15,989 nt of DNA from contig JAOPVG010000036.1 in assembly GCA_025966255.1 (NCBI GenBank), positions 1 through 15,989 on the forward strand, read 5' to 3'. The first letter of the stretch is position 1. Every line of letters begins with the position of its first letter. Below, in pieces: positions 6,864-14,840 of the stretch. The DNA is from Jatrophihabitans sp. Lineage in GTDB: Bacteria > Actinomycetota > Actinomycetes > Mycobacteriales > Jatrophihabitantaceae. The notes under the pieces are model-generated. The model did not search any database, was not told the DNA's origin, and saw only the letters and a list, made by a program, of their open reading frames with translations. The position numbers and the translations under genes are program-made.

Positions 6864-6932
6864 CGCGATCCTCGATCGTCGGCGTTTGGTACTCGCCCGG
6901 CATCGACGCCGGTGATTCTCGGGGTGATTTTG

Positions 6933-7005
6933 TGCGCCCGGCAGGACTCGAACCTGCAACCTCTTGATCCGTAGTCAAGTGCTCTATCCGTTGAGCTACG
7001 GGCGC
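6933..7005 (-). tRNA. tRNA-Arg (anticodon ACG)
   Basis: The reverse strand reads GCGCCCGTAGCTCAACGGAT at the 5' end and GGTTCGAGTCCTGCCGGGCGCA at the 3' end. It has a 7-bp acceptor stem GCGCCCG/CGGGCGC, a T-loop TTCGAGT, and an anticodon arm CTTGA-CTACGGA-TCAAG that puts ACG at positions 34-36. The discriminator is A and CCA is not encoded. The gene is 73 nt. ACG is read as ICG after deamination and serves the CGN arginine codons. Confidence 0.97.
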
Positions 7006-7063
7006 TTTGGTACCGACGGGCCAGTCTAGCGGCTGACCCATGACGGCCCAATCGGGCCGTCGG

Positions 7064-7153
7064 CGGAGGCTCCGGGATTCGAACCCGGGATGGGCTTTAG
7101 ACCCAAACCGCATTAGCAGTGCGGCGCCATAGACCTGACTAGGCGAAGCCTCC
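7064..7153 (-). tRNA. tRNA-Ser (anticodon GCT)
   Basis: The reverse strand starts GGAGGCTTCGCCTAGTCAGG and ends with a T-arm GGGTTCGAATCCC and acceptor AGCCTCC plus discriminator G. The anticodon arm is CCGCA-CTGCTAA-TGCGG, giving GCT, which reads AGC/AGU. The long variable arm and 90-nt length are typical of serine tRNAs. It lies 58 bp upstream of tRNA-Arg on the same strand, so the two may be co-transcribed. A possible promoter upstream has TTGAGG (7215-7220, minus strand) and a weak -10 near 7193-7198. Confidence 0.97.
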
Positions 7154-7228
7154 AAGCGGCCGGAAGACGTGCGCAGCCACCAGCGGATGAGCCTACAAGG
7201 TCCGTGCGAAAGGTCCTCAATTGCCGTG

Positions 7229-9151
7229 CTACCCCGTGATCGTGACCGGCTGGCCGCCCGAGACCAGGCGCCAGTCCGGACTCGCGAAGACGCTCGGATC
7301 GACGGTCTTGTGGTCGGTGACCCACTGGATGAGCAGCTGGGTGATGGGCACCTGCGCGTTGTAGACGACCGGCGCCGTCGTGACGCCCGGGAAATTGCCA
7401 CCACCGGACTGCCGGTAGTTGTTGATCGCGATCACGAACTGGTCGGCGGCGTCGACGGCGGCACCGCCATAGGTCAGGTTGGCGATCCGCGACCCAGCCG
7501 GCTTGCTGATGTCGATGTCGTAGGCGAGTGGAGCGTCGAAGCCGCCCATGATGTCGTAGTTGTAGTCGGGCGTTCCGTTCGGCGCATTCGGCGTGACCGC
7601 GTTGGTGACCTCGGCGGCCGCGAACGGGCCGGGGCCGCTGACCTGCTTGAAGTACGTCGCTGAGAACTCGAGGTAGGACCGCACCTGCGCGCCGGTGAAC
7701 TGGATGCCCAGCAACGTGTTGTCGAAGATGTAGAGCCCGGCGATGTCGCGCACGGTCACGTCGCCGGCCGGGATCGCGGCGAGCCGGTTGAACGGTGCCG
7801 CGATCGACAGGACGGGCAGGGTCGTGCCGCTCGCTGCCTTCACGGCCTCGGCCTGGACGTAGTTGATGAAGTCCATCGCCGGCGTGTCCTCGTAACGCGA
7901 GGTCGCCGCGCTCATGGCAGTGGTGGCCGTGCCGATGACGCTGTTGACGTAGGTGCGAACCTTCTGGTGCGCAGCCGCGGTGAGGTCGAGGACGCGCTGG
8001 TCGGCGACCACTGTGTTCGAGTTGAGCAGCGTCGACGATGCCGCCGAAACCTGCCAGCCGTAGCGGCCGTGCACCAGGTCGAGATCCATCACGGCCAGCC
8101 GCATGCCCCAGTAGTAGGGCTCGCAGAGCAGGACGTCCTTGCCCGACTTCTCATTCACGACGAAGCGCTGCGGGATCTCGACGTGCGCGTGCCCGACCAG
8201 GATCGCGTCGATGTCCGGCACCTGCTGCGCGAGCAGGGTGGAGGCGTTCTCGGGCCACGGCAGCGCGTCGCCGTAGGACGAGGACGTGTCGGCACCCGAG
8301 TGGCAGGACACGACGACGATGTCCGCGCCCGCGCGCTTCACCTGCGGGATGACCTTCTTGGCCTGCTCGACGATCCCGGTGAAGCTGATCTTGCCCTCGA
8401 GATTGGCCTTGTCCCAGATGGCGCAGCCGGGCGTCACGAAGCCGACTATGCCGACCTTGACCGTGCATTCCGCACGCGGTTGGTGGCCGTGCTTGCGGCA
8501 GTCGTGCACGCGCACCCGCTTGATTACGTACGGGTCGAAGGCCGGCCGCTGGCTGTTCCACTCGAGGGCATTGGCGCCGAGCAGGGGGTGGTGCAGTTGC
8601 GATTGGAACTTGCGCAGCAGCGCGACGCCGTAGTTGAACTCGTGGTTGCCGAGGCAGGCCGCGTCGTAGCCGATCGCGTTCATCGCGACGGCCATCGGGT
8701 GCTTGGGCGCGTTGCCGCCGGTGATCGGGTCGACCGCGGCGTAGTAGTAGGTCAGCGGCGTGCCTTGGATGGTGTCGCCGGCATCGAGCGTGAGGGTGTT
8801 CGAGAATCCACGCTCGACCCGCATGGCCTTGACCAGGGTCGCGATCTTCGCGACACCGACGTCGTTGTGCGCCGCGTCGTCGTACTCGGTGTCCTTGTAG
8901 TAGTCCCAGTTGTAGACGTGCCCGTGCAGGTCCGTGCTGCCCAGAACGGTGAGCCGCGCGGTGTCGGGCTGGTCGGGCTGGCCGGTCGGCTTGGCGTCAG
9001 CGCTCGCGGCGCCGAGGAACGCGGCGCCGGCACCGCCCACAACCGCGCCCGCGAGCAGAGCGCGGCGGCTGACCGTGCGCGCGTTGCGAGCGGGATCGGT
9101 GGTCGAGTCGGACGTAGCGGCGAGGGCGCGAGGGGGCACGGTGGTGTCCAT
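7229..9151 (-). CDS. Tat-exported bifunctional metallophosphatase / 5'-nucleotidase (CpdB/UshA type)
   Basis: This 640-residue secreted two-domain nucleotidase has a twin-arginine signal (TVSRRALLAG, Arg29-Arg30) followed by an Ala/Gly-rich core and a likely cleavage near ASADA. The metallophosphatase domain shows the dimetal motifs in order: GSTDLHGHVYNW, LDAGDTIQGT, CLGNHEFNYG, VVSCHSGAD and ILVGHAHVEIP. The C-terminal 5'-nucleotidase domain carries AMDFINYVQAEAV, the substrate stretch IFDNTLLGIQFTG, and NYRQSGGGNFPG. FDNTL and DYNYDIMGG resemble 2',3'-cyclic-nucleotide phosphodiesterase / 3'-nucleotidases, so it probably scavenges phosphate and nucleosides from extracellular nucleotides. 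ATG 9151 is preferred; a GTG nine codons upstream (9178) is possible, and neither has a good ribosome binding site. It lies close behind the TetR gene on the same strand. Confidence 0.9.
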   Translation of the reverse strand: MDTTVPPRALAATSDSTTDPARNARTVSRRALLAGAVVGGAGAAFLGAASADAKPTGQPDQPDTARLTVLGSTDLHGHVYNWDYYKDTEYDDAAHNDVGVAKIATLVKAMRVERGFSNTLTLDAGDTIQGTPLTYYYAAVDPITGGNAPKHPMAVAMNAIGYDAACLGNHEFNYGVALLRKFQSQLHHPLLGANALEWNSQRPAFDPYVIKRVRVHDCRKHGHQPRAECTVKVGIVGFVTPGCAIWDKANLEGKISFTGIVEQAKKVIPQVKRAGADIVVVSCHSGADTSSSYGDALPWPENASTLLAQQVPDIDAILVGHAHVEIPQRFVVNEKSGKDVLLCEPYYWGMRLAVMDLDLVHGRYGWQVSAASSTLLNSNTVVADQRVLDLTAAAHQKVRTYVNSVIGTATTAMSAATSRYEDTPAMDFINYVQAEAVKAASGTTLPVLSIAAPFNRLAAIPAGDVTVRDIAGLYIFDNTLLGIQFTGAQVRSYLEFSATYFKQVSGPGPFAAAEVTNAVTPNAPNGTPDYNYDIMGGFDAPLAYDIDISKPAGSRIANLTYGGAAVDAADQFVIAINNYRQSGGGNFPGVTTAPVVYNAQVPITQLLIQWVTDHKTVDPSVFASPDWRLVSGGQPVTITG

Positions 9152-9203
9152 TCTGGGCGGCTTCGTGAGCGTTCGCACCCTACAGCCGGAACGCGGCGGG
9201 CCG

Positions 9204-9833
9204 TCAGCGCACCTCGACGAGCGGGATGAAGATCTGCTCGATGATCGCTGTGATGTCCTGCTCGGTGAGCGGCTCGCGCTGCAGGATCACGCGATGGGTG
9301 AGCACGGCGGGAACGACGTCGGCGACGAGCTGGGTGGCGGCGCCGGGCCGGACCTCGCCGCGCTCGACTCCGCGGCGCAGGAGTGCCAGCAGCGCCTCGC
9401 GGCGCGGCGCCTGGAACCGCGCATCGACGAGCTGGGCGAGTGCGGGATCGATGGCGGCCTCGCACTTGATGGCCCGCATGGCGTCGCCCGCCGGGCTGGT
9501 GATCACGCGCGCGATGGCGCGGGCGACCTGGTGCAGCGCCTGGACGGTCGTCACCGAGTCGTCGAGCGTCACACCGATCCCGCATTGCTCGGCCGTGGGG
9601 AGCGTGACCAGTAGCGCGTCGAGCACGAGTTCCTGCTTGGTCGGCCAGCGCCGGTAGATGCTGGCCTTGCCGGTGCGGGCCCGCGCGGCCACCGCCTCGA
9701 CGCTGAACGCGGTGTAACCGACCTCGGTCAGCTCGGCGTAGGCCGCCTCGCGAATTGCATCCTCGAGCGCGGCGCCGCGCCGGCGCTGCTGGACGTTCGG
9801 CTCGTCGGCCTGCGCCGTTCCCGTAGCGGTCAC
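9204..9833 (-). CDS. TetR/AcrR family transcriptional regulator
   Basis: This 209-residue protein has a classical TetR N-terminal helix-turn-helix: AIREAAYAELTEVGYTAFSV (26-45), EAVAARARTGKASIYRRWPT (46-65), then KQELVLDALL. The C-terminal half is a helical ligand/dimerisation domain with a TetR_C-like stretch VQALHQVARAIARVI. The GTG at 9833 is the only reasonable start, with a distant GAAGGG upstream. It is divergent from the DHA2 efflux gene, the usual arrangement for a local repressor of a drug pump, and the shared 186-bp gap holds repeat sequences suited to operator function. The metallophosphatase gene follows on the same strand and may be co-transcribed. The ligand is unknown. Confidence 0.92.
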   Translation of the reverse strand: MTATGTAQADEPNVQQRRRGAALEDAIREAAYAELTEVGYTAFSVEAVAARARTGKASIYRRWPTKQELVLDALLVTLPTAEQCGIGVTLDDSVTTVQALHQVARAIARVITSPAGDAMRAIKCEAAIDPALAQLVDARFQAPRREALLALLRRGVERGEVRPGAATQLVADVVPAVLTHRVILQREPLTEQDITAIIEQIFIPLVEVR

Positions 9834-9866
9834 GTTCTGTCGGACCCTTCGTCCATGCTCTGAGAA

Positions 9867-9950
9867 GTACCTCAGTTCAATTGCGAACTCAACGATAGTG
9901 CACGGTTGCGTTCCTTATCTGCAAGCTCTACGGTACCTCAATAGTGAACG
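9867..9950. promoter_or_regulatory. Putative TetR operator repeats between the regulator and efflux genes
   Basis: The divergent gap holds an interrupted palindrome AGTTC-6 bp-GAACT (9874-9878 / 9885-9889). It also has a direct repeat GTACCTCA (9867-9874 and 9933-9940) and a second direct repeat ATAGTGCACG / ATAGTGAACG (9895-9904 / 9941-9950). The downstream copies surround the possible efflux promoter. TetR-family repressors bind short imperfect palindromes in just this setting. The repeats are seen; binding is inferred. Confidence 0.4.
9906..9934 (+). promoter_or_regulatory. Possible sigma-70-like promoter of the efflux gene
   Basis: TTGCGT (9906-9911) and TACGGT (9929-9934) are separated by 17 bp, the ideal spacing for a housekeeping promoter, and face the DHA2 transporter gene. 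The -10 box overlaps the downstream GTACCTCA repeat, so a repressor bound there would block initiation. Hexamer matches are moderate. Confidence 0.3.
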
Positions 9951-10019
9951 CCATCGTCCACTAAAGCGGTTGATCCCGCTGGGACCCTGGCAGGAAGAAC
10001 GACTCGAACGGAGCTTCTC

Positions 10020-11675
10020 GTGACCGAGACCAAACCCGCGGGCGGAACCAAGTCCGCTCCAGCCGGTGGCGCCCGGCGCCACGCCCACCCGGCGCTGGTG
10101 CTGCTCGTCATCGCGGGTGCGCAGATGATGGTGGTGCTCGACAGCACGATCGTGAACATCGCGCTGCCATCGATGGGCCAGTACTTCGACAAGAGCCAGA
10201 CCGACATGACGTGGGCGCTCAACTCCTACGCCCTCGCGTTCGGCGGCCTGCTTCTGCTCGGCGGCCGGATGGGCGACATCCTGGGCCGGCGGCGCATGTT
10301 CGCCCTCGGGCTCACCCTCTTCACCGTCGGCAGCTTCGCCGCCGGCGTCGCGGCCAACTTCCCGCTCCTCCTCGCCGGGCGAGCCATCCAGGGCATCGGC
10401 GGTGCCATCGCCTCCCCCACCGCGCTGTCGCTGATCACGACCGAGTTCGAAGAGGGTGAAGCACGCACTCGTGCGATCGCGGTCTACGCCGCGGTATCCG
10501 GTGCCGGCGCCGCGTTGGGGCTGCTGCTCGGCGGTATCCTCACCAACTACTTCAGCTGGCGCTGGGTGTTGTTCGTCAACGTGCCCATCGGCATCGTCCT
10601 GATCGTCGGCGCCTTCCTCTACCTCCACGAGTCCGAGCGGCTGCAGGGTCGGTTCGACTTCGTCGGTGCGCTGCTCTCGGTCGCCGGCATGGTGGCGACG
10701 GTGTACGGGTTCATCCACGTCGCGCACTCCGGGTGGGCCAATACCCAGACGTACACCGTGTTCGGCGCGGCGATCGTGCTGCTCGTGAGCTTCGTCCTCT
10801 ACGAGGCCTTCGGGACGCCCGACCCGATGATGCCGATGCGAATATTCGAGAACCGCAACCGCAGTGGCGCGTACATCATCATGTTCGTGGTCGGCGGCGG
10901 GATGTTCGGGATGTTCTACTTCGTCACCTTCTTCGTGCAGGGCGTGCGCGAGTACGGCCCCCTCAAGACCGGGGTCTCGTTCCTGCCCGTCGCGCTGATG
11001 ATCGGCATCACGTCGCAGGTCGTCGCGAAGTTCCTCGGCCGCGTCGGGCCGAAGCCGATCATGATCGCCGGCACGGCGCTGCTAACCGGGTCGCTCCTGT
11101 GGTTCTCGACGGTGGACTCCAGTTCGGGCTACCTCGACAAGTTGCTGCCCGGCATGCTGATGCTGGCGGTCGGCATGGGCTGCCTGTTCGTCCCGCTGAC
11201 CTCGGTGGCCGTCTCCCAGGTGGCGAACACCGATGCGGGTCTGGCGTCCGCGCTGCTCAACGTCGGGCAGCAGGTCGGTGGTGCGCTCGGGCTCTCGGTG
11301 ATGACGACGGTGTTCGGCACGGCTGCCGCGAACTACGCCGGCGATCACGCCCCGACGCTGCTCGGCAAGGTTACCGACCCGCAGTTACGGGGTGCTCTCG
11401 GCGGCGAATTGGGCGCGCACCAGAGCGGGCTGCAGGGGGCGGACATCCAGAAATTCGTCAACGGGCTGCCGGCCGATCAGCAGGCGGCAGCGGCAAAGTT
11501 CTTCAGCGGGCCGTACCGAGGCTTCAGCCATGATCTGCTGGCGCACGCGTCCGGGCAGGGATTCCTCACCGGCGCAGTGTTCGGCGGGGTTGCGCTGCTC
11601 TCGGCGATCTTCCTGATCAACGTGACAAAGAAGGACCTGCCGACGGCGCCACCCCTTGAGGTCGCCGCCGCCTAG
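10020..11675 (+). CDS. DHA2-family MFS drug efflux transporter (14 TM)
   Basis: This 551-residue integral membrane protein is of the EmrB/QacA (DHA2) type and would be a proton-driven exporter of drugs or other amphiphiles. The first helix has the DHA2 motif [16 protein letters not shown]. Motif A is [14 protein letters not shown] between TM2 and TM3. [13 protein letters not shown] lies in TM4, and an antiporter-type motif [14 protein letters not shown], in TM5. The hydrophobic pattern fits 14 helices. A long polar loop (about residues 445-510) precedes the last helix, and the tail ends [16 protein letters not shown]. The GTG at 10020 is preceded by CGGAG at six bases. It is divergent from the TetR gene, which probably represses it. 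Substrates cannot be read from the sequence. Confidence 0.93.
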   Translation: MTETKPAGGTKSAPAGGARRHAHPALVLLVIAGAQMMVVLDSTIVNIALPSMGQYFDKSQTDMTWALNSYALAFGGLLLLGGRMGDILGRRRMFALGLTLFTVGSFAAGVAANFPLLLAGRAIQGIGGAIASPTALSLITTEFEEGEARTRAIAVYAAVSGAGAALGLLLGGILTNYFSWRWVLFVNVPIGIVLIVGAFLYLHESERLQGRFDFVGALLSVAGMVATVYGFIHVAHSGWANTQTYTVFGAAIVLLVSFVLYEAFGTPDPMMPMRIFENRNRSGAYIIMFVVGGGMFGMFYFVTFFVQGVREYGPLKTGVSFLPVALMIGITSQVVAKFLGRVGPKPIMIAGTALLTGSLLWFSTVDSSSGYLDKLLPGMLMLAVGMGCLFVPLTSVAVSQVANTDAGLASALLNVGQQVGGALGLSVMTTVFGTAAANYAGDHAPTLLGKVTDPQLRGALGGELGAHQSGLQGADIQKFVNGLPADQQAAAAKFFSGPYRGFSHDLLAHASGQGFLTGAVFGGVALLSAIFLINVTKKDLPTAPPLEVAAA

Positions 11676-11757
11676 GGCCGGTGCGCTGTAAGCCATGGCA
11701 ACAGCGGGACCGGCAGAGTCGCTGGAACGCGACAAGGGTTAGGTCCGGGGAGGCGGG

Positions 11758-13128
11758 CTAGCACTCGATGACGTTGACGGCGAGCCCGCCGCGCGCAGTC
11801 TCCTTGTACTTGACCTTCATGTCGGCGCCGGTCTCGCGCATCGTCTTGATCACCTTGTCCAGGCTGACGATGTGCTGACCGTCGCCGCGCAGCGCAATCC
11901 GGGCGGCGTTGATCGCCTTCACCGCGGCCATGGCGTTGCGTTCAATGCACGGCACCTGGACGAGCCCGCCCACCGGATCGCAGGTCAACCCGAGGTTGTG
12001 CTCCATCCCGATCTCGGCGGCGTTCTCGACCTGTTCGGGAGTGCCGCCGAGCACCTCGCACAGTGCGCCGGCGGCCATCGAGCAGGCCGAACCCACCTCG
12101 CCCTGGCAGCCCACCTCGGCGCCGGAGATGGACGCGTTCTCCTTGTAGAGCACGCCGATCGCGGCCGCGCACAGCAGGAACCGGACGACGCCGTCCTCGG
12201 TCGCACCTGGGACGAAGCGCATGTAGTAGTGCAGCACCGCAGGGAGAACGCCGGCGGCGCCGTTCGTCGGGGCCGTCACCACGCGTCCCCCGGCGGCGTT
12301 CTCCTCGTTCACGGCCAACGCGAACAGGTCCACCCAGTCCAGGACGCGCAGCGGATCCATGGCGAAGGGCTCATCGCACAGGCGTTGGTAGAGCTCGGGC
12401 GCGCGCCGGCGGACCTTCAGGCCGCCGGGCAGGGTGCCCGGGTTCGTCCAGCCGTTCTGGACGCACTGCATCATCACGGCCCAGATCTCGAGCAGACCGG
12501 CGCGGATCTCGGCTTCGGTGCGCCAGGCCTGCTCGTTGGCTAGCATCACGCCGCTGACCGGCAAGCCGGTCTCGGCGCAGCGTTGCAGGAGTTCCGCGCC
12601 ACTGAGGAACGGATAGGCCAGCGCGGTGTCGTCGGCCTTTATCCGGTCGGCCCCCGCCGCCTCCTCGTCCACGACGAAGCCGCCGCCCACCGAGTAGTAC
12701 GTCCGTTCCCGCAGCAGCTCGTCCGAATCGTCGAAGGCGAAGAACCGCATCCCGTTGGGGTGGAACGGCAGGCTCTGGCGGCGGTGCAGCACGAGGTCGT
12801 CGTCGACGAGCGCCACCGAGTGCTTGCCGAGCAACTCGATGCGGCCGCTCTCGCGCACCGCGGCGGCCCGCGCCGGGACGGTGGTGGTGTCGACGGTTTC
12901 CGGGTGCTCGCCCTCGAGCCCGAGCATGACGGCGCGGTCGCTGCCGTGGCCATGGCCGGTGGCGCCGAGCGAGCCGAACAGCTCGACCCGCACGCGCGTC
13001 ACCGCGTCGAGCACTCCGTCGTCGGCGAGGCCCTGCGCGAAGGTGCGGGCGGCCCGCATCGGACCGACGGTGTGCGAGGACGAGGGGCCCATCCCGATGG
13101 AGAACAGGTCGAACACGCTGATAGCCAC
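11758..13128 (-). CDS. sdaA: L-serine ammonia-lyase (L-serine dehydratase), single-chain iron-sulfur type
   Basis: This 456-residue enzyme deaminates L-serine to pyruvate and ammonia with a [4Fe-4S] cluster. The N-terminal beta domain starts [20 protein letters not shown], and the alpha domain contains [34 protein letters not shown], and [17 protein letters not shown]. Cluster cysteines are Cys341, Cys383 and Cys394. The C-terminal residue is Cys456 (VNVIEC), matching the type 2 enzymes in which the terminal Cys tail occupies the active site until serine displaces it. Spacing agrees with the Legionella enzyme (343, 385, 396, 458). The start is GTG 13128, giving the usual family N-terminus. 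It lies 62 bp downstream of ohr on the same strand and converges on the efflux gene. Confidence 0.96.
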   Translation of the reverse strand: MAISVFDLFSIGMGPSSSHTVGPMRAARTFAQGLADDGVLDAVTRVRVELFGSLGATGHGHGSDRAVMLGLEGEHPETVDTTTVPARAAAVRESGRIELLGKHSVALVDDDLVLHRRQSLPFHPNGMRFFAFDDSDELLRERTYYSVGGGFVVDEEAAGADRIKADDTALAYPFLSGAELLQRCAETGLPVSGVMLANEQAWRTEAEIRAGLLEIWAVMMQCVQNGWTNPGTLPGGLKVRRRAPELYQRLCDEPFAMDPLRVLDWVDLFALAVNEENAAGGRVVTAPTNGAAGVLPAVLHYYMRFVPGATEDGVVRFLLCAAAIGVLYKENASISGAEVGCQGEVGSACSMAAGALCEVLGGTPEQVENAAEIGMEHNLGLTCDPVGGLVQVPCIERNAMAAVKAINAARIALRGDGQHIVSLDKVIKTMRETGADMKVKYKETARGGLAVNVIEC

Positions 13129-13190
13129 AGGGCCATCATGCGCTGTTACGCGCCAGTAGCGCCGTACTTCCCTTACTGGTGGTGACTCAC

Positions 13191-13610
13191 CTACGCCACG
13201 GTCAGGGTCACGTCGATGTTGCCGCGGGTGGCCTTGGAGTACGGGCAGAAGCCGTGGGCGAGCTCGAGCAGTTCGCGGGTGGTCGCCGGGTCGACGCCCG
13301 GGATCTCGACGATCAACTCAACGGAGAGGCCAAAGCCGCCGTCGTCGGCCGGGCCGAAGGACACCTCGGCGGTGACGGTGGAGTCGGAGGTGTCGATCCC
13401 CTTCGTCTTCGCGCGGTTGGCCAGGGCGCCCTGGAAGCACGCGGCGTATCCAGCTGCGAACAGCGTCTCGGGGTTGGCCTTCGGCGTATCGGAGCCGGGC
13501 TTCCCGGTGTCCAGGTCGAGTACTCCGTCGGCGCTGGTGACGTGCCCTTCGCGGCCGCCCTTCGCGGTGGCGGCAGTTGTGTAGGCGACCTTGGTCAGTG
13601 CGATGGTCAT
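13191..13610 (-). CDS. ohr: Organic hydroperoxide resistance protein (Ohr/OsmC family)
   Basis: This 139-residue cytoplasmic thiol peroxidase reduces organic hydroperoxides, typically using lipoylated protein as reductant. Both reactive cysteines are present, Cys58 in [13 protein letters not shown] and Cys122 in [13 protein letters not shown]. The catalytic-site Arg20 and Glu48 (PETLFAAG) are also in place, which identifies Ohr rather than OsmC. The length is typical. The ATG at 13610 has a near-perfect AAGGAGAGG ribosome binding site. Ohr genes are often controlled by an adjacent MarR-type OhrR, but none is encoded in this window. The gene is divergent from a siderophore-interacting protein across 75 bp and may be read through into sdaA. 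Confidence 0.96.
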   Translation of the reverse strand: MTIALTKVAYTTAATAKGGREGHVTSADGVLDLDTGKPGSDTPKANPETLFAAGYAACFQGALANRAKTKGIDTSDSTVTAEVSFGPADDGGFGLSVELIVEIPGVDPATTRELLELAHGFCPYSKATRGNIDVTLTVA

Positions 13611-13685
13611 CTAGCCTCTCCTTGGTAGCGGTGTACTGACCGTATTCGCCGGCCGGGACGAGGCGATCGCTAGGGTCGGGGAACT

Positions 13686-14456
13686 GTGACTGCCCCTCTC
13701 GTCCGCCGTTCGCCGACGCATCCCGCCAAGGTCGTCGCCGCGGTGGATTTGACGCCGCGGATGCGCCGGATCACGCTGCGCACCGAGTCGATGCGCGGCA
13801 TCGAGTTGCGTCCCGCGCAGGACGTCGAACTTCTGCTGCGCGAGCCGTCCGGGCGACGGGTCAAACGCCGGTACACGATCCGGCACGCGCGTCCCGACGC
13901 CGGCGAGCTCGATCTCGACGTGCTGCTCCACGGCTCGGGTCCGGGCTCGCACTGGGGGGCGACGGCCCGGCCCGGCGATGAGGTCGAGTTCCAGGGCCCG
14001 CGCGGCAAGCTGGAACTTCGCCCGGCCCCGTGGCACCTACTGGTCGGGGACGAGTCCGCGCTGCCCGCGATCGCGGCGATCAGCGCGGCGCTGCCTGTCG
14101 ACGAACCGGCGCTCGCCCTCATCGAGGTCGGGGACGAATCCGATCACCTGCCCGTCGACCACGCCGACGTCCACTGGCTGCACCGCGGCACCGCATCGGC
14201 CGGCGGGCCGGACCTGCTGGCGGCCGCACTCGAGGACCTGGACCTCGCCGGCCTCGCCGGCCTCCCCGGGCGCGGGTACCTGATGGGCGAGAGCCGGGCC
14301 ATGGTCGCGCTGCGCGCGGTGCTCGAGGGACGCGGCATCGCCCATGACGCGATCTTCGTCAAGGGCTACTGGAACGTCGGCCGCCCGGACCGGCTGGCCG
14401 GCCGCGCGCCCAGCCGGCAACCGTTGCCTGATCGAGCGCATGACGTCTCCGGCTGA
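13686..14456 (+). CDS. Siderophore-interacting protein (FAD/NAD(P)H ferric-siderophore reductase family)
   Basis: This 256-residue flavoprotein of the ViuB/YqjH type would release iron from imported ferric siderophores by reduction in the cytoplasm. The FAD-binding domain shows the signature RRYTIRHARPD (about 60-70) and SHWGATARPGDEVEFQGPRGK. The SIP domain has LLVGDESALPAIAAI, GRGYLMGESRAMVALR and the family-typical FVKGYWNVGRPDR near the end. The GTG at 13686 is the start, preceded by a G-rich GGGTCGGGGAA stretch. It is divergent from ohr, and both belong to iron/peroxide physiology, so shared control is plausible. No siderophore transporter genes are visible nearby. Confidence 0.93.
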   Translation: MTAPLVRRSPTHPAKVVAAVDLTPRMRRITLRTESMRGIELRPAQDVELLLREPSGRRVKRRYTIRHARPDAGELDLDVLLHGSGPGSHWGATARPGDEVEFQGPRGKLELRPAPWHLLVGDESALPAIAAISAALPVDEPALALIEVGDESDHLPVDHADVHWLHRGTASAGGPDLLAAALEDLDLAGLAGLPGRGYLMGESRAMVALRAVLEGRGIAHDAIFVKGYWNVGRPDRLAGRAPSRQPLPDRAHDVSG

Positions 14457-14532
14457 TCTCGTTGCCCTGATGCCGTTGCCCAGACCCTCGGTGCCGAGCC
14501 CACCGCGGCCGCTCCCGGCGGGCGATGCTCGC

Positions 14533-14778
14533 TCAGAGCAGGTAGTGGCCGCGCAGCGGCTGGTACAGCTGCACCTGGTGCGCCGGTGGGGTCGGCAGGC
14601 GATATGACCCGTGGCCCGACTCGGCCGGCGGCGTGAGAGCAGCCGTCACGACCGTGGCCAGCGCGCCGGCCGCAGCGATTCCGCCGGCGCCCCGGACCAG
14701 CCACCGAGGTGACACCCACCGCGGCCGGACATCGAGCAGCTCGGACTCCCCGTCGTCCGCCTGCACATCCACACTCAC
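14533..14778 (-). CDS. Small single-pass membrane protein of unknown function
   Basis: This frame encodes about 81 residues. An acidic N-terminus (DVQADDGESELLDV) is followed by one hydrophobic helix (GGIAAAGALATVVTAAL) and a short Pro-rich tail ending PLRGHYLL. The start is uncertain. The frame opens at GTG 14802, but GGGAG lies suitably before the adjacent GTG codons at 14781 and 14778. The N-terminus resembles that of the upstream gene, with a shared acidic stretch plus ELLDV, a basic/aromatic stretch, then a helix. It looks like a short paralogue or a truncated duplicate. It is 62 bp downstream of that gene on the same strand, so co-transcription is likely. Confidence 0.6.
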   Translation of the reverse strand: MSVDVQADDGESELLDVRPRWVSPRWLVRGAGGIAAAGALATVVTAALTPPAESGHGSYRLPTPPAHQVQLYQPLRGHYLL

Positions 14779-14840
14779 CACAGTGCTCCCGCCGTGCTCC
14801 ACTCGGACCAGAGTGCCCTAGTCGCCGGTCAACCGGTCGG

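Noticed and set aside
6790..6932. A minus-strand 36-residue frame beginning MPGEYQTPTIEDR, whose Y-x-x-P-x-I-x-D pattern recalls lasso-peptide leader sequences.
   Set aside because: It lacks the usual Gly at the expected leader position, has no core with a ring-forming Gly and Asp/Glu, no ribosome binding site, and no lasso biosynthetic genes nearby. A chance match is likely.
6530..6967. A 145-codon plus-strand frame ending RPAGLEPATS.
   Set aside because: The ending is the well-known spurious translation across the antisense of a tRNA gene, and the frame overlaps the better supported GH15 fragment.
7967..9229. A 420-codon plus-strand open frame opposite the metallophosphatase gene.
   Set aside because: It is a GC-rich antisense shadow. 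The minus strand carries a full set of metallophosphatase motifs.
11718..11733. Small hairpin GTCGC-TGGAAC-GCGAC between the converging efflux and sdaA genes, considered as a terminator.
   Set aside because: The stem is only 5 bp with no T-tract, so there is too little to call a terminator.
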